In this document: positions 36,600 through 43,448 of the stretch, one piece after another
Position numbering within the stretch: position 1 is the stretch's first letter
Layout of the letters: every line of letters starts with the position of its first letter
Source of the DNA: Alphaproteobacteria bacterium
GTDB taxonomy: Bacteria; Pseudomonadota; Alphaproteobacteria; Micropepsales; Micropepsaceae
Length of the DNA: 64,000 nucleotides
Direction of reading: 5' to 3'
Assembly (NCBI GenBank): GCA_021324545.1
Contig: JAJPIX010000044.1
Coordinates: 1 to 64,000 of the forward strand
Notes under the pieces: generated by a model
What the model was told of the DNA's origin: nothing
The model's input: the letters and a program-made list of their open reading frames with translations, nothing else
Database searches by the model: none
Made by a program: the position numbers and the translations under genes

Positions 36600-36941
36600 C
36601 TATTCGGCGGCGCCGCAGGGATGGTGTGTGCCGCCCTGCCCGTTGGCATGCAGCCGGCGATAGCGGCCAACCGCCATCGGCTGGGTGCGCGCGACCATGG
36701 CCCTGACGCTTCTGGGCGACCGCCGGCCAAAATATTCCACGCTTCGGTCAAGCCAGCCGTAACGATGCCGGGCGACCTGCACAACGCGCCGGAAAGGCTT
36801 TGAGTGCGTGGTCAGAACGGTCGCGCCCACAAGCACCAGCACGGGACCCACCGGAAAGGGCAGGGGAAGCGGAACGAACAGAATCATCGTTCCGGTCGCC
36901 AGCACGACCCAGCCTGCAGAAATGAAAAGAGCCTTGCGCAT
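36600..36941 (-). CDS. Small membrane protein (PGPGW-like)
   Basis: The 113-residue product has two N-terminal hydrophobic segments split by a Pro/Gly-rich turn (FVPLPLPFPVGPVLVLVGAT), typical of small PGPGW-type transmembrane proteins. A basic C-terminal tail follows (RRSPRSVRAMVARTQPMA). MRKALFIS at 36941 is the likeliest start. Function unknown. Confidence 0.6.
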   Translation of the reverse strand: MRKALFISAGWVVLATGTMILFVPLPLPFPVGPVLVLVGATVLTTHSKPFRRVVQVARHRYGWLDRSVEYFGRRSPRSVRAMVARTQPMAVGRYRRLHANGQGGTHHPCGAAE

Positions 36942-37054
36942 CGCGTTCCGGTTTCCGGCCGTTGACACGGCACCCCTGCAATATGGCGCAGATTTGACGG
37001 TTTACCAGCCTCCACCTAACGTTCCGTTGAGCGAAACAAAAGGGCCGATTTCTC

Positions 37055-37666
37055 ATGAAATTTTACAACTCCATCGGGCCGAACCCCCGCGTTGTGCGGA
37101 TGTTCATGGCCGAAAAAGGCATTTCGATTCCCGTCCAGGAAGTGGACCTCATGAAGGGCGAAAACCGGCAGCCTGACCACCTGAAGCGCAATCCCCACGG
37201 GCAGATGCCGGCGCTGGAGCTGGACAATGGCCACTATCTCTCTGAAATCACGGCCATCTGCGAATACCTCGAAGACGTCCACCCAAAGCCCGCGCTGATC
37301 GGCGCGAACCCGGAACAGAAGGCCGAATGCCGAATGTGGACGCGGCGGGTGGATCTCAACATCTGCGAGCCCATGGCGAACGGCTTCCGCTTCAGCGAAG
37401 GCCTGCCGCTGTTCAAGAGCCGTGTCGTGACGGTGCCGGAAGCCGCCCCGGGCCTGAAGAAAATCGCGCAGGACCGGCTCAAATGGCTGGACGGTCAGAT
37501 CGCCGGCAAACAGTGGTTGTGCGGCGACCGCTTCACCCTAGCCGACATTCTGCTCTTCTGTTTTCTGGATTTCGGCGCGCAGGTGGGCCAGCCGGTCAAT
37601 GTTGAAAACGCCAATATCGCGGCCTGGTTCGGACAGGTGAAAGCGCGCCCCAGCGCGAAGACCTGA
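37055..37666 (+). CDS. Glutathione S-transferase family protein
   Basis: The 203-residue protein has an N-terminal thioredoxin-like domain (MKFYNSIGPNPRVVRMFMAE, then HGQMPALELDNGHYLSEITA with the cis-Pro and Glu/Ser contacts for glutathione). A helical C-terminal domain follows (WLCGDRFTLADILLFC). The detoxification substrate is unknown. The final residues RPSAKT are slightly shorter than usual but the fold appears complete. Confidence 0.9.
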   Translation: MKFYNSIGPNPRVVRMFMAEKGISIPVQEVDLMKGENRQPDHLKRNPHGQMPALELDNGHYLSEITAICEYLEDVHPKPALIGANPEQKAECRMWTRRVDLNICEPMANGFRFSEGLPLFKSRVVTVPEAAPGLKKIAQDRLKWLDGQIAGKQWLCGDRFTLADILLFCFLDFGAQVGQPVNVENANIAAWFGQVKARPSAKT

Positions 37667-37743
37667 CCTGAAGAGTTCCCGGCGTTAAGGATGAACGGAG
37701 CAATTCTGCACGATTCCCCGAAGAATGTGCTTAAAATTCTCTT

Positions 37744-38304
37744 ATGCATACGTTCGAAGGGGATCGGGCGGAGGAACCGAAGCCCAGGCGCCGCGCGCTT
37801 TTGGCCTGGATTTTATGCACAGTCGTACTGATCGGGCCTTCGCTCCTCGTATGGCTGGTGCGCGGGGTGGCCTACGCCTACCAGTGTTCGCCCGGGCCGG
37901 AACCCTGCCACGGCATGACCCTGGGCGGGGGTTTGCGCGACACGCTGGAGCTTGCGTGGTTTGCCGGCAGCAATACCACGCTTTCGCTTGCAATTGCGCT
38001 GATAGCGGCGATTGCCGGATTGATGGAGCGGCGTCCGATATTGGGCGCGCTCAGCATGTTGGCATTGCCGCTGGCTGCGCTTTGGCTTCCGACGCTTGCA
38101 GTCTCGAGCGCCGCCTACAACGGCTGCCATATCAACGAGGCAGGCGTGGGCGATTGCGCGCTGTGGGGCGCGAACATGGGCATGGCCTTTCACCAGGCCG
38201 CGCAAACCCCATGGCTGATAGACGATTTCATGCCGTATGCGGTCTCGCTGGCGCTGATGCTGGGCGTTCTCGGCTTCCTGTTCTTTCGCAGGAAACACGC
38301 CTGA
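37744..38304 (+). CDS. Uncharacterised membrane protein
   Basis: The 186-residue protein has about five hydrophobic segments (for example LLAWILCTVVLIGPSLLVWL and VSLALMLGVLGFLFF) and extracytoplasmic Cys residues (YQCSPGPEPCHGM; NGCHINEAGVGDCALWG) that could form disulfides. No family is recognised. It ends directly against the convergent DUF4870 gene. Confidence 0.6.
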   Translation: MHTFEGDRAEEPKPRRRALLAWILCTVVLIGPSLLVWLVRGVAYAYQCSPGPEPCHGMTLGGGLRDTLELAWFAGSNTTLSLAIALIAAIAGLMERRPILGALSMLALPLAALWLPTLAVSSAAYNGCHINEAGVGDCALWGANMGMAFHQAAQTPWLIDDFMPYAVSLALMLGVLGFLFFRRKHA

Positions 38305-38643
38305 TCACGTATAGGCCCGCGCATCGATCGCGCGCACAAGGCCCTTGATCGCGCGATAAAGGTAAAACGCGAACGCGCCAACAAAGGCCAGAATCCCGAT
38401 GCCGATCCAGATGGTCAGGGCGCCCAGGATGCAAAGGCCGAGCGTGATCCAGAATGTCTCGATCGCGTTCGTGAAATGGCTTTCGTAGATCGTGCCGCGC
38501 GCTTCACCACGCTTCACATAGGCCAGTATGACGCCGATCAACGCCGTGATGCCGTTCACAAAGGCCGCAAGATAAAGCGCATAAACAAGAATTGCGATCG
38601 TGCGGGTGCTGTCGGTGGCCGGAGCTATCTGCGCGTCGGTCAT
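38305..38643 (-). CDS. DUF4870-type small membrane protein, copy 2
   Basis: The 112-residue protein has three to four membrane helices and the DUF4870 signature GVILAYVKRGEARGTIYESH. It is very similar to the gene 11 nt upstream on the same strand (VYALYLAAFVNG motif, ESHFTNAIETFW versus ESHFSNAITVFW), so the pair is a tandem duplication. Function unknown. Confidence 0.8.
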   Translation of the reverse strand: MTDAQIAPATDSTRTIAILVYALYLAAFVNGITALIGVILAYVKRGEARGTIYESHFTNAIETFWITLGLCILGALTIWIGIGILAFVGAFAFYLYRAIKGLVRAIDARAYT

Positions 38644-38654
38644 TGCCGTTTCCC

Positions 38655-39089
38655 TTACCAGGGCCGGCCGTCAAGCGCGCGGACAAGCCCGACGACCGTT
38701 CGATAGACATACCAGATGAGGAGCGCCAGTCCGCCGAATGAGAGCAACAGGATGAAAACGAATCCCAGAGGATTGAAGTGCCCCCACAGATGCGATCCGC
38801 CGTGGACGGCAACCGCGCCCAGAACCGACAACGCAAAACTGCCCGCCAGCCCGACGAGAACCAGCATGGCGGCAAAACTCACCCAGAAAACGGTGATGGC
38901 ATTCGAAAAATGGCTTTCGTACACCGTGCCCCGCGCGTCGCTGCGCCCTACATAGGCCAGCACCACGCCAATTATTGCGGTGATGCCGTTGACGAAAGCG
39001 GCCAGATAAAGGCCATACACCAGAACCGCCAGAAGCCGCCCGCGATCGGAATCCGGCATTGCCCCTGCGGGCGCCTGTGCTCCCACCAT
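38655..39089 (-). CDS. DUF4870-type small membrane protein, copy 1
   Basis: The 144-residue product has four membrane segments, with the DUF4870 core GVVLAYVGRSDARGTVYESH. It has an insertion relative to its neighbour (about 30 residues, HGGSHLWGHFNPLG). ATG 39089 follows GAGGG and is preferred over the start at 39119. It probably shares one transcript with the copy downstream. Confidence 0.8.
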   Translation of the reverse strand: MVGAQAPAGAMPDSDRGRLLAVLVYGLYLAAFVNGITAIIGVVLAYVGRSDARGTVYESHFSNAITVFWVSFAAMLVLVGLAGSFALSVLGAVAVHGGSHLWGHFNPLGFVFILLLSFGGLALLIWYVYRTVVGLVRALDGRPW

Positions 39090-39158
39090 ATCCCTCGCTC
39101 CCTTGCGGTCCTGCAACATGTGGGAGGGCGACGGGCCGGTGTCAACGGCGTGACAGGC

Positions 39159-39956
39159 TCAAATTCCACCCCACCAGTCGTAGCCCTGGTCTTCCCAGTA
39201 GCCGCCGTTGCCGCCCTGGATGTGGTTGAAACTCTCTACCAGCTCGATCCTTTCGACATACTTGGCCTGCTTGTAGCCGAGCTGTCGCTCGGCACGCAGA
39301 CGCAAGGGCGCACCATTGGCAACGGGAAGCGGTTTGCCATTCAGCTCATAGGCCAGGATGGTCTGCGGATGCGTCGCCTCGATAAGATCGAGGCTTTCGT
39401 AATAGAACGGGACCTGGCGGATATCATCGCCATAGTCGGAATCGCCCATCGGGTCCATGCAATAGAACATCACATAGCGCGCATTGTCCTTCGGACCGGC
39501 CAGCGCAAGAATGCGGGCCAGCTGCACACCTTTCCATTGGCCGATGCAGGACCAGCCTTCCACGCAATCGTGCCGCGTGATCTGCGTACGCGCAGGCATC
39601 TTTCGCAGATCGGCCAGCGACAGTTTCAGCGGACGGTCAACCAGCCCCGTCACTTCCAGACGAAAATCGCGAAAGGCGTTCGCCGCCAACGCGTTGTAAA
39701 AGTCGGTGCCGGGATTGAGCGTGCCGTTGGGGCGGAAAACCGGCGCGATATCGGCCTTTGAATATTCCGGAGCGAGCGTATGCCGGCCCGCAATGGCGCG
39801 CTGCGTTGCGCGCGTGAGATTCTCTGCGCTCACAAGCGTTTTCCGGACCCATCCTTTTTGTGTCAGGTCGTAGCAGCCGGAAAGCAGAAGAGCGCTTGCC
39901 GCGGCCAACCCGCGGCCCAGAAACCTGCGGCGCCGCGGATCGAACTTGCTACTCAT
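39159..39956 (-). CDS. Periplasmic molybdopterin oxidoreductase (MsrP/SUOX fold), putative methionine sulfoxide reductase
   Basis: The 265-residue protein has a twin-arginine signal (RRRRFLGRG) whose hydrophobic core ends in a lipobox-like LLSGC. The SUOX-fold molybdenum domain has HDCVEGWSCIGQWKG, where the first Cys is the expected molybdenum ligand, equivalent to the MsrP/YedY cysteine. Later segments (APLRLRAERQLGYKQAKYVE) fit the family. By analogy it reduces methionine sulfoxide in periplasmic proteins using electrons from the membrane cytochrome gene, which overlaps it by 8 nt. Substrate specificity is inferred from the locus, not shown. It ends the ECF-controlled operon. Confidence 0.85.
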   Translation of the reverse strand: MSSKFDPRRRRFLGRGLAAASALLLSGCYDLTQKGWVRKTLVSAENLTRATQRAIAGRHTLAPEYSKADIAPVFRPNGTLNPGTDFYNALAANAFRDFRLEVTGLVDRPLKLSLADLRKMPARTQITRHDCVEGWSCIGQWKGVQLARILALAGPKDNARYVMFYCMDPMGDSDYGDDIRQVPFYYESLDLIEATHPQTILAYELNGKPLPVANGAPLRLRAERQLGYKQAKYVERIELVESFNHIQGGNGGYWEDQGYDWWGGI

Positions 39957-40890
39957 GCCGGTCGCCTTCGATGGCGTAGTTGCCTGTGATCATCGAGCGA
40001 AGGTTGTTCCATGTACCCGACAGAAAAACCATCGCGATGTGAATGATGAAGAAGCCCAGGAATGAAAACGCGCAGGCGAAATGGATGGTGCGCGCAGTCT
40101 GCCGGCCGCCGAAAATCCACGGCAGGAACGGAAACGCCGAATCCAGCGTCGGCGACATCGTGAGCCCGGTCAGCAGCACAAGCGGCCCCAGCACAAAAAG
40201 AACGATGAAATAGGCAAGTTTCTGAAGACTGTTGTAGCGTTTTGCGTCCTCACCATGCGCGAATTTGAGTTTCGCATGATCCACGATTTCGCGCGGCAGA
40301 TGCCGGAGGTCTTCGGCGGTGGGCAGGAGATCACGGCGGAAATGCCGGCTTGCGAATGCGTAGGCCGCAAAGGCAAGCCCATTGATCGCAAACAGCCATG
40401 CAAAGAAGAAATGCCACCGGCGCCCCATTGCGAGCCATTGAACGCCCGGCAGAGTCGCCCATTCGGGAAAGCCACGGATGGTGGGCTGACCATCCACGTT
40501 CGACAGGCCCAGGATCCCCGTCGTGTCGAAGTGCCAGGGGCCAAGCTGGGCGATACCGTGCATTGTTCCATCGGCCGCGCGGGCGGCATAAAGCGAAAGC
40601 AGCGGATGGGCGAAATCGCTCGTATTGCCGAGATAGAGCGCGGGATGGGCGTTGAAAATCTGCAAACCGCTCATCAGCATGACGGTGATGACCACGAAGT
40701 TGATCCAGTGCGTGGTACGCACCATTCCGCTGTGGCGGCGGAAAAAATAGTGCGGCTTTCGCGGATCGCTGTTCGCACCGTATTTCAGGAACCGGAGTAT
40801 CCAAGACCAAAGCGTGGCAGCGCGCGCGGCGAATCCGTGGGAGGATTCGCTGCGGCGCGCGCCTGCTGCGGTGTCATCTGAAATAGTCAA
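39949..40890 (-). CDS. b-type cytochrome membrane subunit, electron donor for the molybdoenzyme
   Basis: The 313-residue protein has about five membrane segments with haem-ligand candidates in RTTHWINF, RWHFFFAWL and RTIHFACAF/IIHIAMVF. It resembles the cytochrome b561/thiosulfate-reductase cytochrome b group rather than the shorter MsrQ. It likely passes quinone-derived electrons to the adjacent periplasmic molybdoenzyme, whose start overlaps its stop. A TTG start at 40890 with GGAG upstream is used. It lies 71 nt after the methionine-rich gene on the same strand. Confidence 0.82.
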   Translation of the reverse strand: MTISDDTAAGARRSESSHGFAARAATLWSWILRFLKYGANSDPRKPHYFFRRHSGMVRTTHWINFVVITVMLMSGLQIFNAHPALYLGNTSDFAHPLLSLYAARAADGTMHGIAQLGPWHFDTTGILGLSNVDGQPTIRGFPEWATLPGVQWLAMGRRWHFFFAWLFAINGLAFAAYAFASRHFRRDLLPTAEDLRHLPREIVDHAKLKFAHGEDAKRYNSLQKLAYFIVLFVLGPLVLLTGLTMSPTLDSAFPFLPWIFGGRQTARTIHFACAFSFLGFFIIHIAMVFLSGTWNNLRSMITGNYAIEGDRHE

Positions 40891-40961
40891 TGCTGCGGCT
40901 CCGCCGTAGTCCTGCGGTAAGTATAGCGTGGCTTGCGCCAGAGCCGAACATTGGCCCGATG

Positions 40962-41363
40962 TCAGTGCGGATTGTTGCCGCCCTGGGCCTGACTCTGCCC
41001 GGAACCGCTCGATGAACCCTGCATGGAGCCGTTGTGCATGCAGCCGTTCGTGCCGCCTTGCATGTTGCTGCCCTGCATCGAATTGCTACCCATCATTGTG
41101 TTGCCCTGCATGGAGCCGCCGTTCATCGTACCATTCTGCATGCATCCGCCGCTTGCGTGGTGCTTCTTGTGATGCACACCGGATGCCGTGTTGCCCTGCA
41201 TGGCATTGCTGCCCTGCATGGTGTCGCCCTGCGACATGGTATTGCTGCCGGACATGGTTGAGTTCGTCTGCGTGGTGCCTGTCGGATCGGCCAGCGCCGT
41301 GCCTGCAAATGTCATTGCGCCCGCAATGGCCATGGCGGCCAGCGCAATTTTCGTACCCTTCAT
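40962..41363 (-). CDS. Secreted methionine-rich low-complexity protein (MrpX-like)
   Basis: The 133-residue product has a Sec signal (AAMAIAGAMTFAGTALA, cleavage about residue 25). The mature part of 108 residues has 13 Met in repeats of MQG-S/N type (DTMQGSNAMQGN; GSMQGNTMMGSNSMQGSN), two Cys and a His cluster (HHKKHH). There is no folded-domain signature, which fits a sacrificial oxidant sink like Azospira MrpX. GAGGAG precedes the ATG. An ECF-type promoter ends about 36 nt upstream, so it is the first gene of the cytochrome/molybdoenzyme operon. Confidence 0.8.
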   Translation of the reverse strand: MKGTKIALAAMAIAGAMTFAGTALADPTGTTQTNSTMSGSNTMSQGDTMQGSNAMQGNTASGVHHKKHHASGGCMQNGTMNGGSMQGNTMMGSNSMQGSNMQGGTNGCMHNGSMQGSSSGSGQSQAQGGNNPH

Positions 41364-41398
41364 GATCGTCTCCTCGAGGTTTGGATCGGATGCCCTGG

Positions 41399-41426
41399 AA
41401 TTCGGCCAGAGCCGGAATTGGGTTAC
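41399..41426 (-). promoter_or_regulatory. ECF sigma promoter for the methionine-rich/molybdoenzyme operon
   Basis: Reading on the minus strand, GTAACC (41426-41421) is followed by exactly 16 nt and CGAATT (41404-41399). The leader to the ATG is then about 30 nt. The same core faces the sigma factor gene from the other side. It matches the recalled Caulobacter sigma-F motif GTAACC-N16-CGAA. Confidence 0.8.
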
Positions 41427-41432
41427 ACTCAT

Positions 41433-41460
41433 CCCGCAAAAGGGCGTCCATTTTCGCGGG
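41433..41460. promoter_or_regulatory. Inverted repeat between the two divergent ECF promoters
   Basis: CCCGCAAAA (41433-41441) and TTTTCGCGGG (41451-41460) form an imperfect inverted repeat with one unpaired base. It sits midway between the two -35 elements. It could bind an extra regulator or be incidental. Confidence 0.3.
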
Positions 41461-41468
41461 AAACATCT

Positions 41469-41496
41469 GTAACCCCAAGCGGTTCCTGCGCGAATT
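41469..41496 (+). promoter_or_regulatory. ECF sigma promoter for the sigma/anti-sigma operon (autoregulation)
   Basis: GTAACC (41469-41474), 16 nt, then CGAATT (41491-41496). The start codon GTG at 41515 follows with a leader of about 12 nt. It is identical in core and spacing to the promoter on the other strand, which implies that the sigma factor activates its own operon. Confidence 0.8.
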
Positions 41497-41514
41497 CCAA
41501 CAAAAGGTGCCGGC

Positions 41515-42066
41515 GTGATCGCCGATGAAACCGAGCTCAGGGCGTGGATGATGGCGGGGATGGCCGGCGACGCCACGGCCTATCGCCGCCTGCTCGATGC
41601 GCTCTCCCGGCATCTGCGCGCCTTCTACAGCCGCAGGTTGGGGCCTGCGCTGCGAAGCGATGCGGAGGATCTCGTGCAGGAGACACTGATCGCCATGCAC
41701 GCCCGGCGCGGCACTTATGATTCCGCCCAGCCCCTGACAGCCTGGGTCTATGCCATCGCGCGCTACAAACTGATCGATTTTCTCCGGCGCAAGCGCCTGC
41801 GTCAGACCCTTCCCCTGGAAGAAGCGGGCGCGATTTTCGCCGCCGACGAAAGCGAAAGCGCAGGCGCCAGGCACGACGTGGAGAAGCTGCTGGCGACATT
41901 GCCCGCCAGATCGCGCGCCGTGCTGCGCTCAGTGAAACTTGACGGTCTGTCCGTGGCCGAGACTGCGGCGCAAACGGGCATGTCGGAGTCGGCGGTGAAG
42001 GTGAGCGTGCACCGGGCCATGAAGAATCTCGCGGCAAAGGCGGATGGAGCCGGCGATGAAAACTGA
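41515..42066 (+). CDS. sigF: ECF RNA polymerase sigma factor (SigF-like)
   Basis: The 183-residue protein has region 2 (RSDAEDLVQETLIAMHARRG, then AWVYAIARYKLIDFLRRKR) and region 4 (LPARSRAVLRSVKLDGLSVA, MSESAVKVSVHRAMKNL). There is no region 3, which is ECF size. It uses a GTG start; no in-frame ATG is near. The downstream gene overlaps it by 11 nt and encodes an NrsF-type anti-sigma factor, so it belongs to the SigF/NrsF group that senses redox or metal stress. The name SigF is by analogy. Confidence 0.88.
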   Translation: MIADETELRAWMMAGMAGDATAYRRLLDALSRHLRAFYSRRLGPALRSDAEDLVQETLIAMHARRGTYDSAQPLTAWVYAIARYKLIDFLRRKRLRQTLPLEEAGAIFAADESESAGARHDVEKLLATLPARSRAVLRSVKLDGLSVAETAAQTGMSESAVKVSVHRAMKNLAAKADGAGDEN

Positions 42067-42697
42067 CGAGCTGGTTGTCCGGCTTTCTGCAGATACCGCG
42101 CCTGCGCCGCTGTCACGGCCGGTGCCGACGCTTCTGATGGGGTTGGGCGCGGGCATGCTGGTGTCGCTTGTCATCATGGCTGTCTGGCTCGGCATCCGGC
42201 CGGACCTGGCGGATGCGATCCACACGGCGTCGTACTGGATGAAATTTTTCTACACCGCGCTGCTTGCCGCAGCAGCGTTCTGGCTGACGGAGCGGCTCTC
42301 GCGGCCCGGAGCGCGAGCCGATCGGCCGGAACTGGGTTTGCTGGCGCTTCTGGCGGCGATTGCGGTGGCGGCGGCATTCCACCTGGGCGTAGCGCCCCCT
42401 GGCGAGCGCATGCATCTTGTGGTTGGGTCATCGGCGGACGTTTGCCCGGTTCGCATCCTCATTCTGTCGTTACCGGTCTTCGTTTGCCTGTTCTGGGCTC
42501 TGAGGAATCTTGCACCTACACGCCTGATTGCCGCGGGTTTTGCAGCCGGCCTGCTGGCGGGCGCCACTGGTGCCTGGGTTTACGCATTCCACTGCGACGA
42601 AAGCGCGACGCCTTTCGTCGCGGTTTTTTATACACTTGGAATTGCGGCGGTGGGTGCGCTGGGTGGCGCGGCCGGACGATTTTTGCTGCGTTGGTAA
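42056..42697 (+). CDS. nrsF: NrsF/DUF1109 membrane anti-sigma factor
   Basis: The 213-residue protein has six hydrophobic helices and a short cytoplasmic N-terminus (MKTDELVVRLSADTAPAPL) typical of DUF1109 anti-sigma factors. Cys130 (SADVCPVR) and Cys180 (YAFHCDES) sit where Caulobacter NrsF has its two functional cysteines (about 131 and 181); a third is Cys144. It probably holds the sigma factor at the membrane and releases it upon cysteine or oxidant chemistry. ATG 42056 follows GGAG; an earlier start at 42044 is less likely. Confidence 0.85.
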   Translation: MKTDELVVRLSADTAPAPLSRPVPTLLMGLGAGMLVSLVIMAVWLGIRPDLADAIHTASYWMKFFYTALLAAAAFWLTERLSRPGARADRPELGLLALLAAIAVAAAFHLGVAPPGERMHLVVGSSADVCPVRILILSLPVFVCLFWALRNLAPTRLIAAGFAAGLLAGATGAWVYAFHCDESATPFVAVFYTLGIAAVGALGGAAGRFLLRW

Positions 42698-42817
42698 TTT
42701 CCGGCGGAACAAAATCGCCGTGATAAAGAGTATAAGAATTTGTCATTCGACTTTAGCGCGCCGGCGGAACAATGAATAGGGATGGCGGGGGCATAAACGC
42801 TTTTTGAGGAGAGCGCT

Positions 42818-43018
42818 ATGCCTGCTTACGAAATCTGCTACTTGCGCAACGACGGCACATTTGCAGCGGCTCTGGCAGCCAATTGCCAGAATGACAAACA
42901 GGCAAAGATTCTGGCGCACGCCATGAAGCTGGAATCGGCCAAGCGCATCGAGGTGTGGTCGGGCGAACGGCTGGTCTACGCGCGGCCGCAAACGGCCGAA
43001 CGGCCGCGCGCGGCCTGA
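42818..43018 (+). CDS. Small cytoplasmic protein, duplicated copy 1
   Basis: The 66-residue product (MPAYEICYLRNDGTFAAALA, then NDKQAKILAHAMKLESAKRI and EVWSGERLVY) is closely related to the next gene on the strand. GAGGAGAG precedes its ATG. No family is recognised; the beta-alpha-beta pattern suggests a compact domain. The leader of this gene also resembles that of copy 2. Confidence 0.7.
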   Translation: MPAYEICYLRNDGTFAAALAANCQNDKQAKILAHAMKLESAKRIEVWSGERLVYARPQTAERPRAA

Positions 43019-43157
43019 TCTCTCTCGCGCGAAAGTTGCGGCTCGCTGCGGGTTGCAAGTCCGTCCATTCCCGAAACGGGCGGTGCTCGACAAACCGGTC
43101 AAAACAGCGGACAAATTGGCCGGCGCGGGGGCATAGGGCTTCTTTGGGAGAAACACT

Positions 43158-43448
43158 ATGCCGACTTACGACATCCGTTACATGAATCGCGACGGCACAG
43201 TAGCAGCGCGTTTTTTCGCGCATTGCAGCGGCGATGATGAAGCCAAGGCTTTGATGCGGGCCATTCAGATGGAAGGCGTGCGTCAGGTCTCTGTGTGGCA
43301 CGGCAATCGACTGATTTACACAGGCCTGCACAATTTCGCGATTCCGGCCGACCCCGTGGCAGCTGATGCACAGGCGAGGGCGGCTGCATTTTCGCCGGAA
43401 GCCGGCGAAGATGTGGGGAATCAGTTTGTGAAACTGGCCGTAACGTAG
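43158..43448 (+). CDS. Small cytoplasmic protein, duplicated copy 2
   Basis: The 96-residue protein shares the frame MPTYDIRYMNRDGTVAARFF, DDEAKALMRAIQMEG and VSVWHGNRLIYTG with copy 1 and adds a 30-residue C-terminal tail. GGGAGAAA precedes its ATG. Its end overlaps by 28 nt the end of the convergent Ala/Pro-rich protein gene. Function unknown. Confidence 0.7.
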   Translation: MPTYDIRYMNRDGTVAARFFAHCSGDDEAKALMRAIQMEGVRQVSVWHGNRLIYTGLHNFAIPADPVAADAQARAAAFSPEAGEDVGNQFVKLAVT

